A stretch of DNA of 64,000 nt from Candidatus Acidiferrales bacterium. Lineage in GTDB: Bacteria; Acidobacteriota; Terriglobia; Acidiferrales; UBA7541. Where the stretch lies: positions 1 to 64,000 of the forward strand of contig DASYYH010000028.1 in NCBI GenBank assembly GCA_035934015.1, given 5' to 3'. This document shows positions 38,413 through 47,390 of this stretch, piece after piece (position 1 is the first letter of the stretch; every line of letters starts with the position of its first letter). Below the pieces are notes generated by a model, which worked only from the letters and a program-made list of their open reading frames with translations, had not been told where the DNA came from and made no database searches. Made by a program: the position numbers and the translations under genes.

Positions 38413-39555
38413 ATGCGGGAGATGTTCGCAAGATTGGAAATGAGAGAATTTGTAGCAAAAATGCGAGTTCTGATTCATCCCACGGTTTTGGCCGCTGCCG
38501 CGACTCTGGCCCTGGCGATGGGCCTTGGCGTTCAAGCGCAGCAATCGCAGATGGCCCAGCCGGCTCCTGCGGAAAAGACTGCGGGAGAGCAATTCAAGAA
38601 TATCCAGGTCCTCAAGGATATTCCCGCTTCGCAGCTCCTGCCCGGCATGCGCTATATCACTTCCGCTTTGGGTGTCGAGTGTAACTATTGCCATGTCGAG
38701 GGCAATTTCCCGAGCGATGATAAGCGCGCAAAGCAAACCGCGCGCCAGATGATGACCATGCTTTTCGCGATCAATAAAGACAATTTCGAAGGTCGGCCCG
38801 AAGTGAGCTGCTTCACATGCCATCAGGGACATCATGAGCCCATGGGTGTTCCCGCTCTGCCTCCGGAAGCGGTTGAGCCGGATTTCTCTCGCCTCGCGCC
38901 GGGTGCTCCCACGCTGGACGCTGTACTGGCCAAATTCGCGCAGGCTAAGGGCGGAGCCGACGCACTGAATAAGATCACAACGCGCGTGCTCCAGATGGAT
39001 GAGACGCACAATGGGCAAACATTCTCTGGAGAAATGTATCAAAGAGCTCCAGACGAAATGTATTCCGTCATGGGCAGTTCGCAGGGAACTACGACCGCGG
39101 GATTCGACGGCACGCATTCTTGGGTCACGACGAACCGGGGAACTTTTGAGCCGAGTGGATTTTACGCCATTGTCCTGAGCCGCGAGGCACAGATAAATCC
39201 AATCGCTGCGTTGAACGGTTACACGTCCAAGCGGCTTCGCGGACAGGCGAAAATCGGAGACGCAATGACTTGGGCCGTACAAGCGACCGCGCCCGACGGC
39301 ATTCTGGAGTTTCTCTTCTTCGATCAGCAGTCCGGTTTGCTCGTGCGTCGCATGATTCGTGATCGCACGATATTCGGCGCTCTGCCCATCGAGGTGGACT
39401 ATTCCGATTACCGCCAGAATGACGGCGTGAATATTCCGTACAAGATTACGTGGTACACGAACGGGCAAACATCCACCTATGTGATCAAAGATGTGAAGGA
39501 CAACGTGCCCGTGGACGACTCGAAATTTATCCGCCCCACGCCGCAATCGCACTAG
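38413..39555 (+). CDS. Diheme c-type cytochrome, reaction-centre-cytochrome-like
   Basis: About 380 residues from the ATG at 38413 (GGGAGG site). A signal peptide (RVLIHPTVLAAAATLALAMG, cleavage near VQAQ) exports it to the periplasm. Two CxxCH heme sites, CNYCH and CFTCH, lie about 45 residues apart near residues 80 and 125, after the LKDIPASQLLPGMRYITSAL segment typical of acidobacterial photosynthetic-reaction-centre cytochrome c-like proteins. The C-terminal 230 residues (from about 150) form a lipoprotein-like beta domain (VLQMDETHNGQTFSGEMYQR, YKITWYTNGQTSTYVIKD). The start could also be the internal ATG at 38461. The role in electron transfer is inferred. It sits within the efflux cluster but has its own upstream space. 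Confidence 0.88.
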   Translation: MREMFARLEMREFVAKMRVLIHPTVLAAAATLALAMGLGVQAQQSQMAQPAPAEKTAGEQFKNIQVLKDIPASQLLPGMRYITSALGVECNYCHVEGNFPSDDKRAKQTARQMMTMLFAINKDNFEGRPEVSCFTCHQGHHEPMGVPALPPEAVEPDFSRLAPGAPTLDAVLAKFAQAKGGADALNKITTRVLQMDETHNGQTFSGEMYQRAPDEMYSVMGSSQGTTTAGFDGTHSWVTTNRGTFEPSGFYAIVLSREAQINPIAALNGYTSKRLRGQAKIGDAMTWAVQATAPDGILEFLFFDQQSGLLVRRMIRDRTIFGALPIEVDYSDYRQNDGVNIPYKITWYTNGQTSTYVIKDVKDNVPVDDSKFIRPTPQSH

Positions 39556-39723
39556 GGCGGCGTAGCGCGGGAAAAGTGCAAACGAAGCGGTTCGCCGGTT
39601 CGCAAGCTGGGCAGCTTCCAAATCGGCATTCGGCGAACGAGGGGCTGGCAGCCCGCAGTTTTGAGTTTCAGGCGTCTCTGCCGGCCTGTGCGGTAAAGTG
39701 AGTCATGGCGAACAAAAAGCAAA

Positions 39724-39805
39724 ATTTCTAATCGCCACACGGCTGCGATTAGAAATGGGTGTAAGTCATTGAAAACACAGCATCGCCTCATTTCTAATCG
39801 CCACA
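39724..39805 (+). repeat. Three-copy ATTTCTAATCGC element
   Basis: Two direct copies of a 16-base sequence (39724-39739, 39790-39805) flank an inverted copy of its first 12 bases (39745-39756). The middle copy can pair with either neighbour, giving two mutually exclusive hairpins 60-140 bp upstream of the next ABC ATPase gene. The 39556-39864 gap shows no other feature. Confidence 0.5.
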
Positions 39806-39864
39806 TTTCGCACTCTGCTTAGGTTCGCTATAATTAGGTCCGTTGAATTTGCGGGAGATGAAAC

Positions 39865-40551
39865 GTGATTCGAATGATCGATATCGAGAAGTTTTACGAA
39901 TCTGGCGCCGGTAAGACCTGGGTGCTGCGTCGCATCAACCTGGACATGCGCGAGGGCGAATTCATCACCATCATGGGCCCCTCCGGTGCCGGCAAGTCCA
40001 CGCTCATGGGCATCATCGGTATGCTCGACGGCGCATGGAAAGGCCAATTTTATTTCGCCAATCACGAAGTCCACAAGCTCGACAATCGCAAGCGCGTCGA
40101 GCTGCACAAGAAATACATCGGCTTTGTTTTCCAGCAGTACCATCTGCTCGACAATCTGACAGTCGCAGAAAATCTGGATCTCCCCCTCTCCTATCGCGAT
40201 ATCAAAAAGTCCGAACGCGACGGCATGGTCGCCGACATTCTTGACCGCTTTCAAATTGTCGGCAAAAAAAATCTCTATCCCAATCAACTTTCCGGCGGAC
40301 AGCAGCAGTTGGTCGCCGTTGCGCGCGCGGTCATCGGCAATCCGAAATTGATCCTCGCTGACGAACCCACCGGCAGCCTGCATTCCAGTCAGGGCAAGAT
40401 GATCATGGATCTGCTGAAACGATTGAACGATGAAGGCACCACAATCATTCAGGTGACGCACAACGAAGCCTGGGCCGCCTACGGAAATCGCATCATTCAA
40501 CTGGCCGACGGCTGGATTGTGGATGGCGCATCCCAAGCCACGCGAGCCTGA
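39865..40551 (+). CDS. MacB/LolD-type ABC ATPase with altered D-loop
   Basis: A 228-residue ATPase starting at GTG 39865, with a GGGAGA site 5 bases upstream. Walker [11 protein letters not shown]-loop [11 protein letters not shown], signature LSGGQQQ, Walker [12 protein letters not shown] and switch His (QVTHNEAW) are present. Two departures from the paralogue at 34931 stand out. The residue after SGGQQQ is Leu rather than Arg, and the D-loop Asp (LDS) is His (LHSS). The D-loop couples the two ATP sites across the dimer, so this may hydrolyse differently or pair with another ATPase. No permease gene follows directly; it may serve the ADOPs 2-5 kb downstream. Confidence 0.9.
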   Translation: MIRMIDIEKFYESGAGKTWVLRRINLDMREGEFITIMGPSGAGKSTLMGIIGMLDGAWKGQFYFANHEVHKLDNRKRVELHKKYIGFVFQQYHLLDNLTVAENLDLPLSYRDIKKSERDGMVADILDRFQIVGKKNLYPNQLSGGQQQLVAVARAVIGNPKLILADEPTGSLHSSQGKMIMDLLKRLNDEGTTIIQVTHNEAWAAYGNRIIQLADGWIVDGASQATRA

Positions 40552-40768
40552 AACTTGGCGCACTCTCTGCGTCCGACTTTTTGGAGTTTTCTGTGTTCTA
40601 TGATTTTCAGCTTGTCAAAATTAGGATAGTGTCCGGAATCGGGACAATGCAGTCCCGCTACCGGTCGGAATGCAGCGAAAATCCCGCGTCTTGAGTTTGT
40701 AATCGTTTTAGTTTCATGTAATTAATTCTCGCAGGCGTTGGCTCTGAAGCTGCCTTGGTGTCATTGCC

Positions 40769-41974
40769 GTGGAATCTGAAATCAAATCCGCAGCGGATTC
40801 GTCCTCGAACACGAGTACGCAACCGCTGCGCCTTCTTGTCGCCGACGATCAGGCCGACATTCTCGAGGCCTTGCGTTTGCTGCTCAAAAGCGAGGGCTAC
40901 CAGCTCGAGCTTGTCAACTCGCCGGCAGCGGTTGTCGCTGCTGTTTCGCAACGTCCCTTTGATCTGCTTCTCATGGATCTGAACTACGCCCGCGACACCA
41001 CGTCCGGACGAGAAGGCCTGGACTTGCTCTCGCAAGTTCACATGATTGACGACACGCTGCCGATTGTGGCCATGACAGCCTGGGGGAGCGTGGAGCTGGC
41101 CGTCGCCATCATGCGCGAAGGCGTGCGCGATTTTGTCCTGAAGCCGTGGGACAACGCGCGCCTTCTCGAGACAGTGCGAATCGAAATCGAGAAGGGCCAG
41201 CGTGTGCGCAAGGCCAAACTGGACGATCAGGAACACGCCAAAAAGCTCAAACGCGCAGCCGGCGACATGGAAGAAGCCAAGCGCACACAACTGGGTTTTC
41301 TTCCCAAAGAGATTCCGCAAATTCCCGGGTGCGAGTTTTCCGGTTCCTGGCTTCCCGTGCATGGCATCGGCGGCGACTATTTCGATGTGATCGAAGTAAA
41401 TGCGAACCGCTTCGCGCTGACTATTGCCGACGTGGCGGGCAAGGGCATCGCCGCGGCGCTCCTGATGTCCAATCTTCAGGCCACGGTCCGCAGTCTGGCC
41501 GTACAGGACCTCCCGCCGGCGAACCTGGCCGAGCGGCTCAATCGCATCATCGCGAAAAATACGGCTTCGGACCGCTTCATCACTTTCTTTTACGCGATTT
41601 TTGATGCGCAGTCCCGCCGCTTGCTCTATTCCAATGGAGGACATAACGCGCCCATTGTGTTGCGGCGCGACGGCTCCATTGACCGCTTGAGCTCTGGCGG
41701 CCAGGCGCTCGGTATTTTTGAGGAGGAGCGCTACGAACAAGAGGAAGTTGCGCTGGCGGAGGGCGATCGCCTGGCGCTTTTCACCGATGGAATAACCGAA
41801 GTTTCCGACGGCACCGAGGAAGAATTCGGCGAAGCGCGTTTGCTCGAAATTCTCCAGCAGAGCCGCTTGCTCAGCGCCGCGGAAATTCAGAAAAAAGTCC
41901 TAAGCCGCGTTGCTGAGTTCAGCGGCGAAAAATTTCAAGACGACGCCACGCTGATTCTCCTGGCTATCAACTGA
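40769..41974 (+). CDS. Response regulator with PP2C/SpoIIE phosphatase output
   Basis: A 401-residue cytoplasmic protein starting at GTG 40769. A receiver domain (residues 20-140) with acceptor Asp70 (LLLMDLNYARD) and switch/Lys segments MTAWGS and VLKPWDN is joined by a short coiled coil (about 145-175) to an RsbU/SpoIIE-type PP2C phosphatase. Metal-binding Asp residues are seen in GGDYFDVIE, ADVAGKGIAAALLM, FTDGITE and FQDDATLIL. PP2C enzymes of this type dephosphorylate STAS anti-anti-sigma factors. A STAS gene lies 9 kb away (50683-51030), a possible target. The receiver closely resembles that of the NtrC-type regulator at 47391. Confidence 0.92.
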   Translation: MESEIKSAADSSSNTSTQPLRLLVADDQADILEALRLLLKSEGYQLELVNSPAAVVAAVSQRPFDLLLMDLNYARDTTSGREGLDLLSQVHMIDDTLPIVAMTAWGSVELAVAIMREGVRDFVLKPWDNARLLETVRIEIEKGQRVRKAKLDDQEHAKKLKRAAGDMEEAKRTQLGFLPKEIPQIPGCEFSGSWLPVHGIGGDYFDVIEVNANRFALTIADVAGKGIAAALLMSNLQATVRSLAVQDLPPANLAERLNRIIAKNTASDRFITFFYAIFDAQSRRLLYSNGGHNAPIVLRRDGSIDRLSSGGQALGIFEEERYEQEEVALAEGDRLALFTDGITEVSDGTEEEFGEARLLEILQQSRLLSAAEIQKKVLSRVAEFSGEKFQDDATLILLAIN

Positions 41975-42201
41975 AGCACGAAGGCACAGACCTTGCTGTT
42001 TTTCTCATTTCCTTGCGGCTGGCGGAGTTGCGCTCTGGCATTCGCCCGCGGAACTGCGGCCATATTGGACCCGCCCATCGGCTCCCGCAGCCATTAAAAT
42101 GAATAGGCAAATTGTGTTGCTAAATGGTATATAGATGCACCTGTATCGGTCAGAGGCAGACCGGTTGGCGCTCACTTTCTCCGGGAATCGAATAAAGCTG
42201 A

Positions 42202-44688
42202 ATGGGAAATTTCTGGCGCGATTTGGAATACGGCTGGCGTCTGCTCCGCAAGAACCCCGGATTTGCGGCGATCGCGGTTTTGACGCTGGCGCTGGGCATC
42301 GGCGCCAACGCAGCCATTTTCAGCATCGTCAATGCCGTTGTTCTTCGCGCCTTGCCATTTCCTGAGTCGCAGCAATTAGTTGACGTCTGGACGACCGATT
42401 TCAACCGCAAACTGACACGCGGCTCGACGCCGCCCGCGGATTTTCTCGATTGGCGCGCGCAATGCCATGTCTTCCAGCATCTGGTTGCGTACCAAACCTG
42501 GTTTTTCAATCTCACAGGCGCCGGCGAGCCAGTGCAGCTCTGGGGCGTTCACGTCTCCTGGGATTTTCTGGACATGCTCGAAGTGAAGCTCGCACTGGGC
42601 CGCACGTTTCGGCCCGATGAGGAGCAGCCCGGGCATGATCAAGAGGTCATCATCAGTTACGGGCTCTGGGAGCAGCGCTTCGGAGGCGATCCTCGCATCG
42701 TCGGCCGCAACATCACGATTGATTACAAGCCTTATACCGTCGTGGGCGTTCTGCCAAAGGGATTCGACATCTTCGGTACCACCGGAACGGCGCGCCAGCT
42801 GGATCTCTGGATGCCTCTTTCCTTTCAGCCGAGTGAAATCCGGCGCGACAATCCTTCTCTGATCGTTCTGGGGCGCCTCAAGCCGGGCGTCTCTGTCGCG
42901 CGCGCAAATGCGGACTTGCAGCCGATCTCCAGCCGTCTTTCCATGGAATATCCGGCGACGAATCAGGGAACCGGCGTGCTGGTTATTTCCATGCGCCAGG
43001 ATCTCAGCCAGCACGGCGGAAACTCGATGTTCATTTTGCTGGCCACCGTCGGTTTGGTTTTGCTGATTGCCTGTGCGAACGTGGCGAATCTGCTTCTTTC
43101 GCGCGCTTCGGCACGGCAACGGGAAATGTCCATTCGCTCTGCGCTTGGCGCACGCCGCTCGCGTGTGATTCGCCAGCTTCTCACGGAAAGTGTTCTCCTC
43201 GCTTTTCTCGGCGGCGCAGCAGGGCTCTTGCTTGCCCATTTTGCGCTCGAGTTCTTGCCGGCTCTCCTTTCCCGCATTGGCGCAGTCAATCAGGTGCCGC
43301 GTATGGGTTTAATCGGCATCAATCTGCCGGTCTTGCTCTTCACGCTCGGCGCTACGATTGCCACGGGAATCATTTTCGGCCTCGCTCCGGCCTTTCAAGT
43401 TTCAAAAGCCGATCTGAACGAATCGCTCAAGGAAGGCGGGCGCGGTTCCGCCGGTGCGGTACGCAGCCGCTTCACGCGGAACATCCTGGCGATTTCCGAA
43501 GTGGGGCTCTCGCTTGTCCTGCTGATCGGCGCAGTGATGTTGATTCGCAGCTTTCACGACATGCTTTCCGTGGACCCGGGTTTCAATTTGAAAAATGTCC
43601 TGTCCATGCAGGTCTGGCTCCCGGAATCCCATTATCCGAATGAAAGCCAGATCCGAACATTTTTTCAGCAGCTTACGCCGCGCGTGCGCGCCTTGCCCGG
43701 AGTCAGCTCCGCCAGCGCGATTAACTTTCTGCCGCTGACGGCCTGGACGGACTTCGCGAATTTCGATATCAGCGACCGGCCGGCTCTCGCTCCACGGCTG
43801 GAATATGTTGCTCAGTATCGGATCATTGCTCCCGGTTATTTTCGCACCATGGAGATTCCTCTCCTGCGCGGGCGTTATTTTGCAGACACGGACGATAGCC
43901 AGTCTGCGGGCGCGGCCATCATCAATGAAGCCCTCGCCAGACAATATTGGCCGAACGAGGATCCGCTCCAAAGCCGCATCCGCCTGCACTTGCAGGAATC
44001 CACATCGTCTCCGTGGCGCCCGGCGGTGAGCGATTCCTGGCTGAACATCGTCGGCATCGTGAACGACGTTAACGATCCTGCGCTGGGCCGCTTCGGAGGG
44101 GACGCGAAGCCCGGGCTACTCTATCTGCCTTACGTGCAGGCCCCTTCGCGCATCATGCGCATCGTGCTTCGCACCATCGGTCCGCCGATGGCGCTCACCA
44201 GCGCAGCCAAGAGCGCGGTCCAGTCGGTCGACAAAGATCAGCCTGTGACAGACGTGCATTCGATGGAAGAACTCCTTTCCGAATCGGTTTCGTCGCAAGC
44301 CTTGAATACCACGCTGGTCAGTTTTTTCGCTGCACTGGCGCTGACCCTTGCTGCCATCGGCATTTACGGCGTGATCTCCTATGGCGTCGAGCAGCAAATG
44401 CATGAAATCGGTATTCGCATGGCTCTGGGAGCGCAGCCGGCAGACGTTTTGCGCCTTGTGATTCGCCAGGGTATGAAACTCGCCCTTATTGGGATTCTGT
44501 TTGGACTTGTTGGGGGTTACGCCATGACGCGCCTTCTGGCCAATCTCACCTTCGGAATCAAATCCCTCGACCCAATTGCCGCTTTGATTGCCATCGCCAT
44601 TTTGCTTACCGTCGCGCTGCTGGCGTGCTATATCCCCGCCCGACGCGCGACGCGAATTGACCCGATGCAAGCCTTACGGTATGAATAG
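42202..44688 (+). CDS. ADOP-family MacB/FtsX-like ABC permease (2)
   Basis: An 828-residue duplicated permease: GNFWRDLEYGWRLLRKNPGF start, first helix with TLALGIGANAAIFSIVNAVV, PCD domain to about 270, FtsX unit about 275-405, second PCD about 430-675, and second FtsX unit about 690-820 ending YIPARRATRIDPMQALRYE. All eight expected membrane helices are visible. It lies 227 bp after the PP2C response regulator with no recognisable feature in the gap. It is paralogous to ADOP 1 and 3 but clearly diverged from both in the periplasmic domains, which suggests a different substrate. Confidence 0.93.
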   Translation: MGNFWRDLEYGWRLLRKNPGFAAIAVLTLALGIGANAAIFSIVNAVVLRALPFPESQQLVDVWTTDFNRKLTRGSTPPADFLDWRAQCHVFQHLVAYQTWFFNLTGAGEPVQLWGVHVSWDFLDMLEVKLALGRTFRPDEEQPGHDQEVIISYGLWEQRFGGDPRIVGRNITIDYKPYTVVGVLPKGFDIFGTTGTARQLDLWMPLSFQPSEIRRDNPSLIVLGRLKPGVSVARANADLQPISSRLSMEYPATNQGTGVLVISMRQDLSQHGGNSMFILLATVGLVLLIACANVANLLLSRASARQREMSIRSALGARRSRVIRQLLTESVLLAFLGGAAGLLLAHFALEFLPALLSRIGAVNQVPRMGLIGINLPVLLFTLGATIATGIIFGLAPAFQVSKADLNESLKEGGRGSAGAVRSRFTRNILAISEVGLSLVLLIGAVMLIRSFHDMLSVDPGFNLKNVLSMQVWLPESHYPNESQIRTFFQQLTPRVRALPGVSSASAINFLPLTAWTDFANFDISDRPALAPRLEYVAQYRIIAPGYFRTMEIPLLRGRYFADTDDSQSAGAAIINEALARQYWPNEDPLQSRIRLHLQESTSSPWRPAVSDSWLNIVGIVNDVNDPALGRFGGDAKPGLLYLPYVQAPSRIMRIVLRTIGPPMALTSAAKSAVQSVDKDQPVTDVHSMEELLSESVSSQALNTTLVSFFAALALTLAAIGIYGVISYGVEQQMHEIGIRMALGAQPADVLRLVIRQGMKLALIGILFGLVGGYAMTRLLANLTFGIKSLDPIAALIAIAILLTVALLACYIPARRATRIDPMQALRYE

Positions 44689-44870
44689 TCGCCGATCGCC
44701 ACGCTGCCGCAATTTGCGTTGTTCATTCTAGCCAACGAACTGTCCGAAAACGAACAGTGCCGGATCCCTAGAGTCTCTGCATTCTGTGGTAAACTGCTGA
44801 CATCCCAGTACTTGCCGTATGGCCGTTTCCGGCAGAGGACGTGCCTCGGCATTTCTGGAGGATCATTGAC

Positions 44871-47357
44871 GTGAATAGTCTCTGGCAAGACCTGCGCTTT
44901 GGGTTTCGATCGCTGAAGGCAAATCCCGGTTTTTCCGCTGTGATTATTCTGACGCTCGCGCTCGGCATCGGCGCAAACACGGCTATTTTCAGCGTCGTCT
45001 ATGGCGTTCTCTTGCGGCCCCTCCCGTATCCGCAGCCGGATCGCATTACGCAGCTTTCTGTCAGCTACAATGGCAAGCTCGATTATTCCGGCTTTACTGC
45101 GCGCGAATTCGCGTTCTGGAAATCGCACAGCGAGCCTTTCCAATACGTGGCTGCGACGACTCAGGCGGGTTTCAATCTCTCCAGTGGAGAGCAGCCGCTG
45201 CGCGTTCGCGCACTGCGGGTTTCGTCGGATTATTTTCGTGTCCTCGGCGCCGAGCCTGCTCTTGGCCGCACATTTTCGCCGGACGAGGACAGTCCCAGTG
45301 GCCCGAACACCGCCATCCTGAGTTACGGTTTGTGGAAATCGCAATTCGGCAGTGAGAACGGCATCATCGGCAAATCAATTTCGCTCGACGGCAATCCCTT
45401 CACTGTGATCGGCGTCATGCCAGGTGGCTTTCACAGCCTTCAAGGCGCGTGGGGGCCGGGTGGGAGCCCATCCGCAGATCTGTGGACAACTATAGCGCAG
45501 GTCGACCGTACCATGGGTGCCGGAACCAACTACGTCGTTCTTGCCCGTCTCAAGCCAGGCATTTCGTTCGCGCAAGCCGATAGCTATCTCGGGACTGCGT
45601 TTGGCCCGTTCGTCAAGGAATCCCAGTCCCGCCGCTTTTCGCCAAAGAATCATGCAGCTTTGAGCGTCCAGCCATTGCGGTCGATGATTTCCTTCGGCTA
45701 TCACACGCCCCTGCTCGTGCTCTTCGGCGCGATCGGATTTGTACTTTTGATCGCCTGTGTCAATGTCGCGAATTTGCTGATGTCTCGCGCCGCAGGTCGC
45801 AGCAAGGAAATTGCTGTTCGAACGGCGCTGGGTGCGACCCGCGCGCGTCTTTTCCGGCAATTGATTACCGAGAGTCTCTTGATTTCCATCATTGGAGGCG
45901 CGCTGGGATTGTTGCTTGCGGATTGGGGATTGAATTTGCTCCTGGCGCTGGCGCCGCCGGATTTGCCGCGCGTGCATGATATTTTCCTCGATCGCTGGGC
46001 GCTTGGTTTCACGATTCTTGCTTCGCTTCTCACGGGAATTCTGTTCGGCCTCGCGCCCGCATTTCAGTCGTCCAAAGCGGATCTCAATAATTCGCTGAAG
46101 GAAAGCGTTGGACGCGCCACCTCCGGGACGGCCAGGCGCCGATTGCGCAATTCTCTCGCCGTGGCGGAAATCGCGCTGTCGTTCGTTTTGCTGGCAGGCG
46201 CCGGGCTTCTGATCGAAACTTTTGCGAACCTGATGAACACGAATCCTGGTTTCGATCCAAGCCCGATTCTCGTGCTCAATACCTGGACCACGGGTCAACA
46301 CTTCGCTCAGCTGCCTGCCAATGCCACTCCTGCGCAGGAAAATGCGCGCGCTGCGGAAATCAACCGCTTCTATCAGGGAATTTTGGGCAAAGTGCAGTCC
46401 ATCCCCGGCGTGCAAAGCGCCGCTGTAGTGGGCGAAGGCTTGCCCTTCGATTTTGGTGGCAATGACTTTATCTGGCTTCCCTCGGAAGGCCAGTCTGCGG
46501 GCATCTCCTCTGATATTCGCACCGTAAGCCCGGATTATTTCCGCACGCTGGGAATTTCGCCGTTGCGCGGCCGGTTTTTTTCTCCAGCGGATTCGTCCGG
46601 CGCGGCCAAAGTGGTCGTCGTCAATCAGGAATTTGTGCGCGAGAAATTTGCCCATAGCGATCCCATCGGACAAAATCTCGAGATAGAAGGCGGCCAGCCC
46701 TGGCAAGTTGTGGGCGTGGTGGGCGATGTGAAATCGCAATTGGACCAGCCGGCCCCGCCAACCGTTTTTGTTCCTCTTGCGCAGGATTCAGGAGCAATTC
46801 AGGGTTATCAGTCGTGGTTCCCGGTGTCGATTCTCGTGCGCACGGCGCAGCCGCCTTTGAGCTTGAGCCACGCTTTGGAAACGGCAGTTCACGATGCCGC
46901 GCCGGATTTGCCGACCGGGCACATCGAATCCATGGATCAGATTCGCTCGACGGCGCTTTCTTTCCAGCGATTTCTGATGTTTCTGATGAGCGTCTTCGCT
47001 GCTCTTGCGCTCATCCTCGCCGCTGTGGGAACTTACGGCGTCATGGCCTATTCTATCGCGCAGCGAACACACGAGATTGGCATTCGCATGGCGCTGGGGG
47101 CGCGCCCTTCGGATGTGTTGCGCATGGTGATCGGTCAGGGCATGCTGCTCGCGGCCATTGGGCTCTTATTGGGAATTGGTGGCGCGTTGGAAACCACACA
47201 GCTCCTGGCTTCGCAACTCTACGGCGTGAAGCCTACGGACCCGGTTGTTCTCGCCGCTGGGATCGGCCTGCTCGGGCTCGTCTCATTGCTGGCATGCTAT
47301 ATTCCGGCGCATCGTGCCGCGCGCGTCGATCCTTTGGTGGCTCTGCGTTATGAGTAG
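44871..47357 (+). CDS. ADOP-family MacB/FtsX-like ABC permease (3)
   Basis: An 828-residue permease from GTG 44871 (GGAGG site 9 bases before). The frame is open to 44841 but without a ribosome binding site, and the family signature begins at NSLWQDLRFGFRSLKANPGF. Domain order is as in the other two ADOPs, ending YIPAHRAARVDPLVALRYE. Compared with copy 2, its first PCD has a different loop region (VAATTQAGFNLSSGEQPLRV). It is followed 33 bp later by the NtrC-type regulator, so permease and regulator are likely co-transcribed. Confidence 0.93.
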   Translation: MNSLWQDLRFGFRSLKANPGFSAVIILTLALGIGANTAIFSVVYGVLLRPLPYPQPDRITQLSVSYNGKLDYSGFTAREFAFWKSHSEPFQYVAATTQAGFNLSSGEQPLRVRALRVSSDYFRVLGAEPALGRTFSPDEDSPSGPNTAILSYGLWKSQFGSENGIIGKSISLDGNPFTVIGVMPGGFHSLQGAWGPGGSPSADLWTTIAQVDRTMGAGTNYVVLARLKPGISFAQADSYLGTAFGPFVKESQSRRFSPKNHAALSVQPLRSMISFGYHTPLLVLFGAIGFVLLIACVNVANLLMSRAAGRSKEIAVRTALGATRARLFRQLITESLLISIIGGALGLLLADWGLNLLLALAPPDLPRVHDIFLDRWALGFTILASLLTGILFGLAPAFQSSKADLNNSLKESVGRATSGTARRRLRNSLAVAEIALSFVLLAGAGLLIETFANLMNTNPGFDPSPILVLNTWTTGQHFAQLPANATPAQENARAAEINRFYQGILGKVQSIPGVQSAAVVGEGLPFDFGGNDFIWLPSEGQSAGISSDIRTVSPDYFRTLGISPLRGRFFSPADSSGAAKVVVVNQEFVREKFAHSDPIGQNLEIEGGQPWQVVGVVGDVKSQLDQPAPPTVFVPLAQDSGAIQGYQSWFPVSILVRTAQPPLSLSHALETAVHDAAPDLPTGHIESMDQIRSTALSFQRFLMFLMSVFAALALILAAVGTYGVMAYSIAQRTHEIGIRMALGARPSDVLRMVIGQGMLLAAIGLLLGIGGALETTQLLASQLYGVKPTDPVVLAAGIGLLGLVSLLACYIPAHRAARVDPLVALRYE

Positions 47358-47390
47358 TTGCTATTCCGTTTTCTTGGGAAGGCTGGACCA

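Noticed and set aside
39724-39805. CRISPR array
   Set aside because: Only two direct copies, 50-base spacing without uniform spacers, and no cas genes in the window.
39552-39806. Minus-strand 84-codon frame over the ATTTCTAATCGC repeats
   Set aside because: Its WRLE repeats simply translate the DNA repeat; no ribosome binding site and no family similarity that I recognise.
40738-40754. Possible sigma-54 promoter TTGGC-N7-CTGC upstream of the PP2C regulator
   Set aside because: Spacing would put the transcription start about 5 bases before the start codon, leaving no room for a ribosome binding site, and several consensus positions differ.
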